Assembly (NCBI GenBank): GCA_027382625.1
Contig: JAJKFJ010021850.1
Coordinates: 45,956 to 109,955, forward strand
Source: Tetmemena sp. SeJ-2015
Taxonomy: Eukaryota; Ciliophora; Spirotrichea; Sporadotrichida; Oxytrichidae
Length of the DNA: 64,000 bases
Direction of reading: 5' to 3'
The position numbers and the translations under genes were made by a program. The notes below the pieces were generated by a model. It was given only the letters and a program-made list of their open reading frames with translations, was not told the DNA's origin and made no database searches. Below are positions 61,834 to 64,000 of this stretch, piece after piece (within the stretch, counting starts at the first letter, position 1; each line of letters starts with the position of its first letter).

Positions 61834-63692
61834 ATTAGTTTATTGGTGGAATGGTTTAAATTCGGGCGTATCAATAATCTAAAAATCACACTCTATTTTC
61901 CACCATTCCACCATTCCACCAGTACGAAGCGAACTCAAACATGCCTCCTAGTTTAACATACGAATGTAAATCTTAAACTATTAATATATTTAGGGTTGCA
62001 AATAACATAAACGACTCAGGAGGGCTCTAATAGGACAAATATGCAAGCCACGTTGAATGTGAGATCATAAATAGCCACTCACAGATTGCTGCTTCCTTCC
62101 TCCTATGAGGCTTCTTGAGAGTACGCAGCAGTGAAATCCTCTTCTAATCGCTCACCCTGTGTATCAGGAGCTCGTCCTTGATCAGCCTGTCCTCGAAGTA
62201 GTTCGCGAGCTGCATGCACGTGAGCGGGAAGCCCTGGCGCCCTTCCTTCCCTCTCGTCTCATCTTCACAAATACTGCTCTGTTCTTGAAGGACTCCAGGT
62301 GCTCGCCCTTGAGTGACTCCAGTGGGTCGTAGTTCGAGGACACAATGACTTTGCAGCCCTGGTATCTGACTTCAGCTGCGCAGTGCTTGATGTTCACTGG
62401 ATAGCCTTCGCCCTCCATAAGTAGTTTCATTTTCGCTATGTTTTGCCTACCCAAGAAGTGGGGATGTTGATCTCGTTCATTGTTACTATTGATGGTGAGA
62501 CTCCCTCAACCTTCTGGTTTACGATGAATTGTGATGATGCGTCCAGGAGCTTCTCGCACACAAATATCTCCTGGATGAAGCCTGTAAGAGTTGATTTGCC
62601 AAAATTAGAGCGCCATGCATCCAAAGCACGCATTTCTTCTAGTCGACGAGACCAAAAATCACCTTTTAAAGTCCGTCCAATGCCTCCAATAAATTGTTCT
62701 CCCTCAATTGTTCGTCCGTCACCCTCTTGCCCGGGATCCTTGGCTCTCTTAGCATTTGATATCGGCTCTCAATGTACAACTGCAGCTGATCTAGGAGACT
62801 GCGCCTTTTAAGCAAAAAATGCCTGCCCTTTTTTAAACTCTGATACGTGAATTTAAGTACCTTTTTCTCTCGGGCCAACCTTGAAACTTTACGTGTCGTC
62901 CAAACTCTACTGTAAGATCGCTGAAAAATCTGGCTTTCCCGATTTAAGCTTTGGCCCGAGAATCCCTTTCGGCCTTGCTTTCCCATTTTTCTTCGGCCGA
63001 GCTTGTGCTGGTCTCGTAAGGCCACTCTATTCCCCCTTTTGGGTTTTTAAGACATTGAGAATGCGGTCCTCTCGTCCTCTGAGCATACGCAAGCCCCCCG
63101 CAGCTTGCACTACATTCCTGATTTCTCTCTCAGATATGTTCTTAGCCGGGATCTGCAAGTTGTGTATAGCCTGGCAGCCGAGATATCGCTCACTATTGAA
63201 ATAGCTCTTGGAGAGGCCGTTCACGTTGGGCTTGACAAAGAGGGCCATGTATTATGTCTCGTCTCCTTTGACTTCGAAGAAATTGACGCTGTCTACTTCC
63301 TTGACCTCTTTCATCAAGTCTCTCTCAATCTCGAACAGTGATTCCTGCTTGACCTCTTCAGTAAATCTGAAGAAGAACTGGTTTCTCTTGTTTTAGTCTT
63401 TCACAAACATAGCCTTCTTGCTGGACTCCATTTTGGTTTTTATAGATGAGAGCACTTCACCCTGTATTCACTTAAGTGAGCTTTGAATGTTTAAAAATCG
63501 TAGTAACCCGAACCGACCTCGTTCATTTATCCTTCCCAAATAATATATTTCAATTTGTACAGATAATTAAGATATCTATTTTCAGCCTTAGGACATTACA
63601 GTTTTGGTTTGGGTTGGTGGATTGGTGGAAATTTAAGTTAGATTTAAAAATTGGGGACGCCCTAATTTAAACCATTCCACCATTAAACCAAT
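61834..63692. mobile_element. TIR element carrying a Rep/SF3-helicase-like gene
   Basis: The inverted ends share GGTGGAATGGTTTAAATT and GGGCGT (61846-61873 and, inverted, 63655-63682), with weaker homology extending to about 80 bases per side. Inside each end is a second run of CCACC-type units (CCACCATTCCACCATTCCAC at 61901-61920), so each terminus can form a hairpin between GGTGGAATGG and CCACCATTCC. The element contains one long, minus-strand coding region for a helicase-like protein. I could not identify a target-site duplication. Confidence 0.75.
62050..63431 (-). pseudogene. Rep-like protein with superfamily-3 helicase domain (CRESS-DNA type), frame-disrupted
   Basis: It starts at ATG 63431-63429. 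Early TAA codons must be Gln (for example in GDETQY), so it is written in the ciliate code and is not contamination. The C-terminal half has a Walker A-like NFGKST (about 62600), a Walker B-like acidic segment (SIVTMNEIN), a KLLMEGEGYPVNIK segment and a motif C-like VIVSSN (about 62340), in the order seen in Rep helicases of CRESS-DNA viruses and related plasmids. The N-terminal half is where a HUH nickase domain would be expected, but I see no clear HUH or YxxK motif. The reading frame changes at least near 63026, 62610-62650, 62445 and 62240, several beside homopolymers. It is either a decayed copy or affected by sequence errors. I give no joined product. Confidence 0.65.
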
Positions 63693-64000
63693 TTTTAAAT
63701 TTTTCATTTTAAATTTAAATTAAACGGGGGGAAGGGTAAAAAAGGGTTTTACTAAAAAATAATCTATAGGCTAAAGTTTGACATCCTCCCTTTATCCCGT
63801 GCGGCGGAAAAACATTTGTAAAATTTCCCAAAAATTTCTTCAGACCCTTTTTTTAAATTTTGGGATTTCTACCCAAACCCAACCCTCATCCTTTCGGTTT
63901 TTTTAAACCCATAATTGAGAGATGATTTTTATATTTTAAAAAAATTTAAAAAAGTCAAGAAAATTCTTGATTTAATTCTATACATTGAGTTTTAAGATTT
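63693..64000. other. Homopolymer-rich terminal stretch
   Basis: Short G, C, T and A runs dominate (for example ACGGGGGGAAGGG at about 63724), as in 5820-6310. No gene is seen. Sequence quality at this end should be treated with caution. Confidence 0.4.

Noticed and set aside
1..64000. CRISPR arrays, bacterial operons, rRNA genes
   Set aside because: No regularly spaced repeats, no Shine-Dalgarno-led gene strings and no rRNA sequence; the window is eukaryotic.

Overview
ORGANISM. This is ciliate nuclear DNA, AT-rich and read with a code in which TAA and TAG mean glutamine and TGA is the only stop. The proof is internal: the RING-finger gene at 98-1051 and the casein-kinase-1 gene at 27875-30772 are open from start to finish only under that code, and the coiled-coil/GAR genes need it too. 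Spliceosomal introns of about 30-120 nt (GT...AG) are present. The lineage is not settled by the sequence. One G4T4-G4T4 tract (2382-2397) and the code would fit a spirotrich, but this is weak. Long multigene DNA, many nested repeats, and insertions whose excision between short direct repeats restores an open frame all suggest germline (micronuclear) DNA or poorly purged somatic DNA.

LAYOUT. 0-2.6 kb: an intact RING E3 ligase with a heat-shock-element cluster upstream, then a divergent kinase-like gene. 2.9-14.4 kb: two copies of a protein kinase fused to MORN repeats (3687-7032 and 11671-14379, minus strand). They come from a segmental duplication that includes the upstream region, and each copy is broken by different mobile elements. 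Between them lies a 2.2-kb nested palindrome (8303-10531) carrying fragments of a kinase and of a response-regulator receiver domain. 15.1-27.1 kb: two tandem, intron-containing genes for giant coiled-coil proteins ending in a GAS2-related (GAR) microtubule-binding domain. 27.9-30.8 kb: an intact casein kinase 1 with a long C-terminal tail. 30.8-61.1 kb: an array of four decayed or partly decayed members of one family of large surface proteins (GG-rich beta-helix-like repeats, a Cys-rich domain, a multi-pass membrane tail), punctuated by MITE-like and palindromic elements. 61.8-63.7 kb: an element with terminal inverted repeats that carries a frame-disrupted Rep-like superfamily-3 helicase gene using the ciliate code. 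The last 300 bases are a homopolymer-rich stretch of doubtful quality.

HOW THE PARTS RELATE. The GAR proteins would act on the cortical cytoskeleton and the MORN kinases probably at membranes or cortex. The beta-helix proteins are predicted surface proteins. These are family descriptions; no operon-like coordination is implied. The strongest novel signals are: (1) insertions flanked by 5-6 bp direct repeats whose removal restores conserved reading frames; (2) a repeat family with TA-bounded ends fitting the Tc1/mariner-type IES consensus; (3) long palindromes that have captured host gene fragments; (4) the Rep/SF3 element.

LIMITS. Exon boundaries in the long genes are approximate. All family names rest on motifs read by eye.
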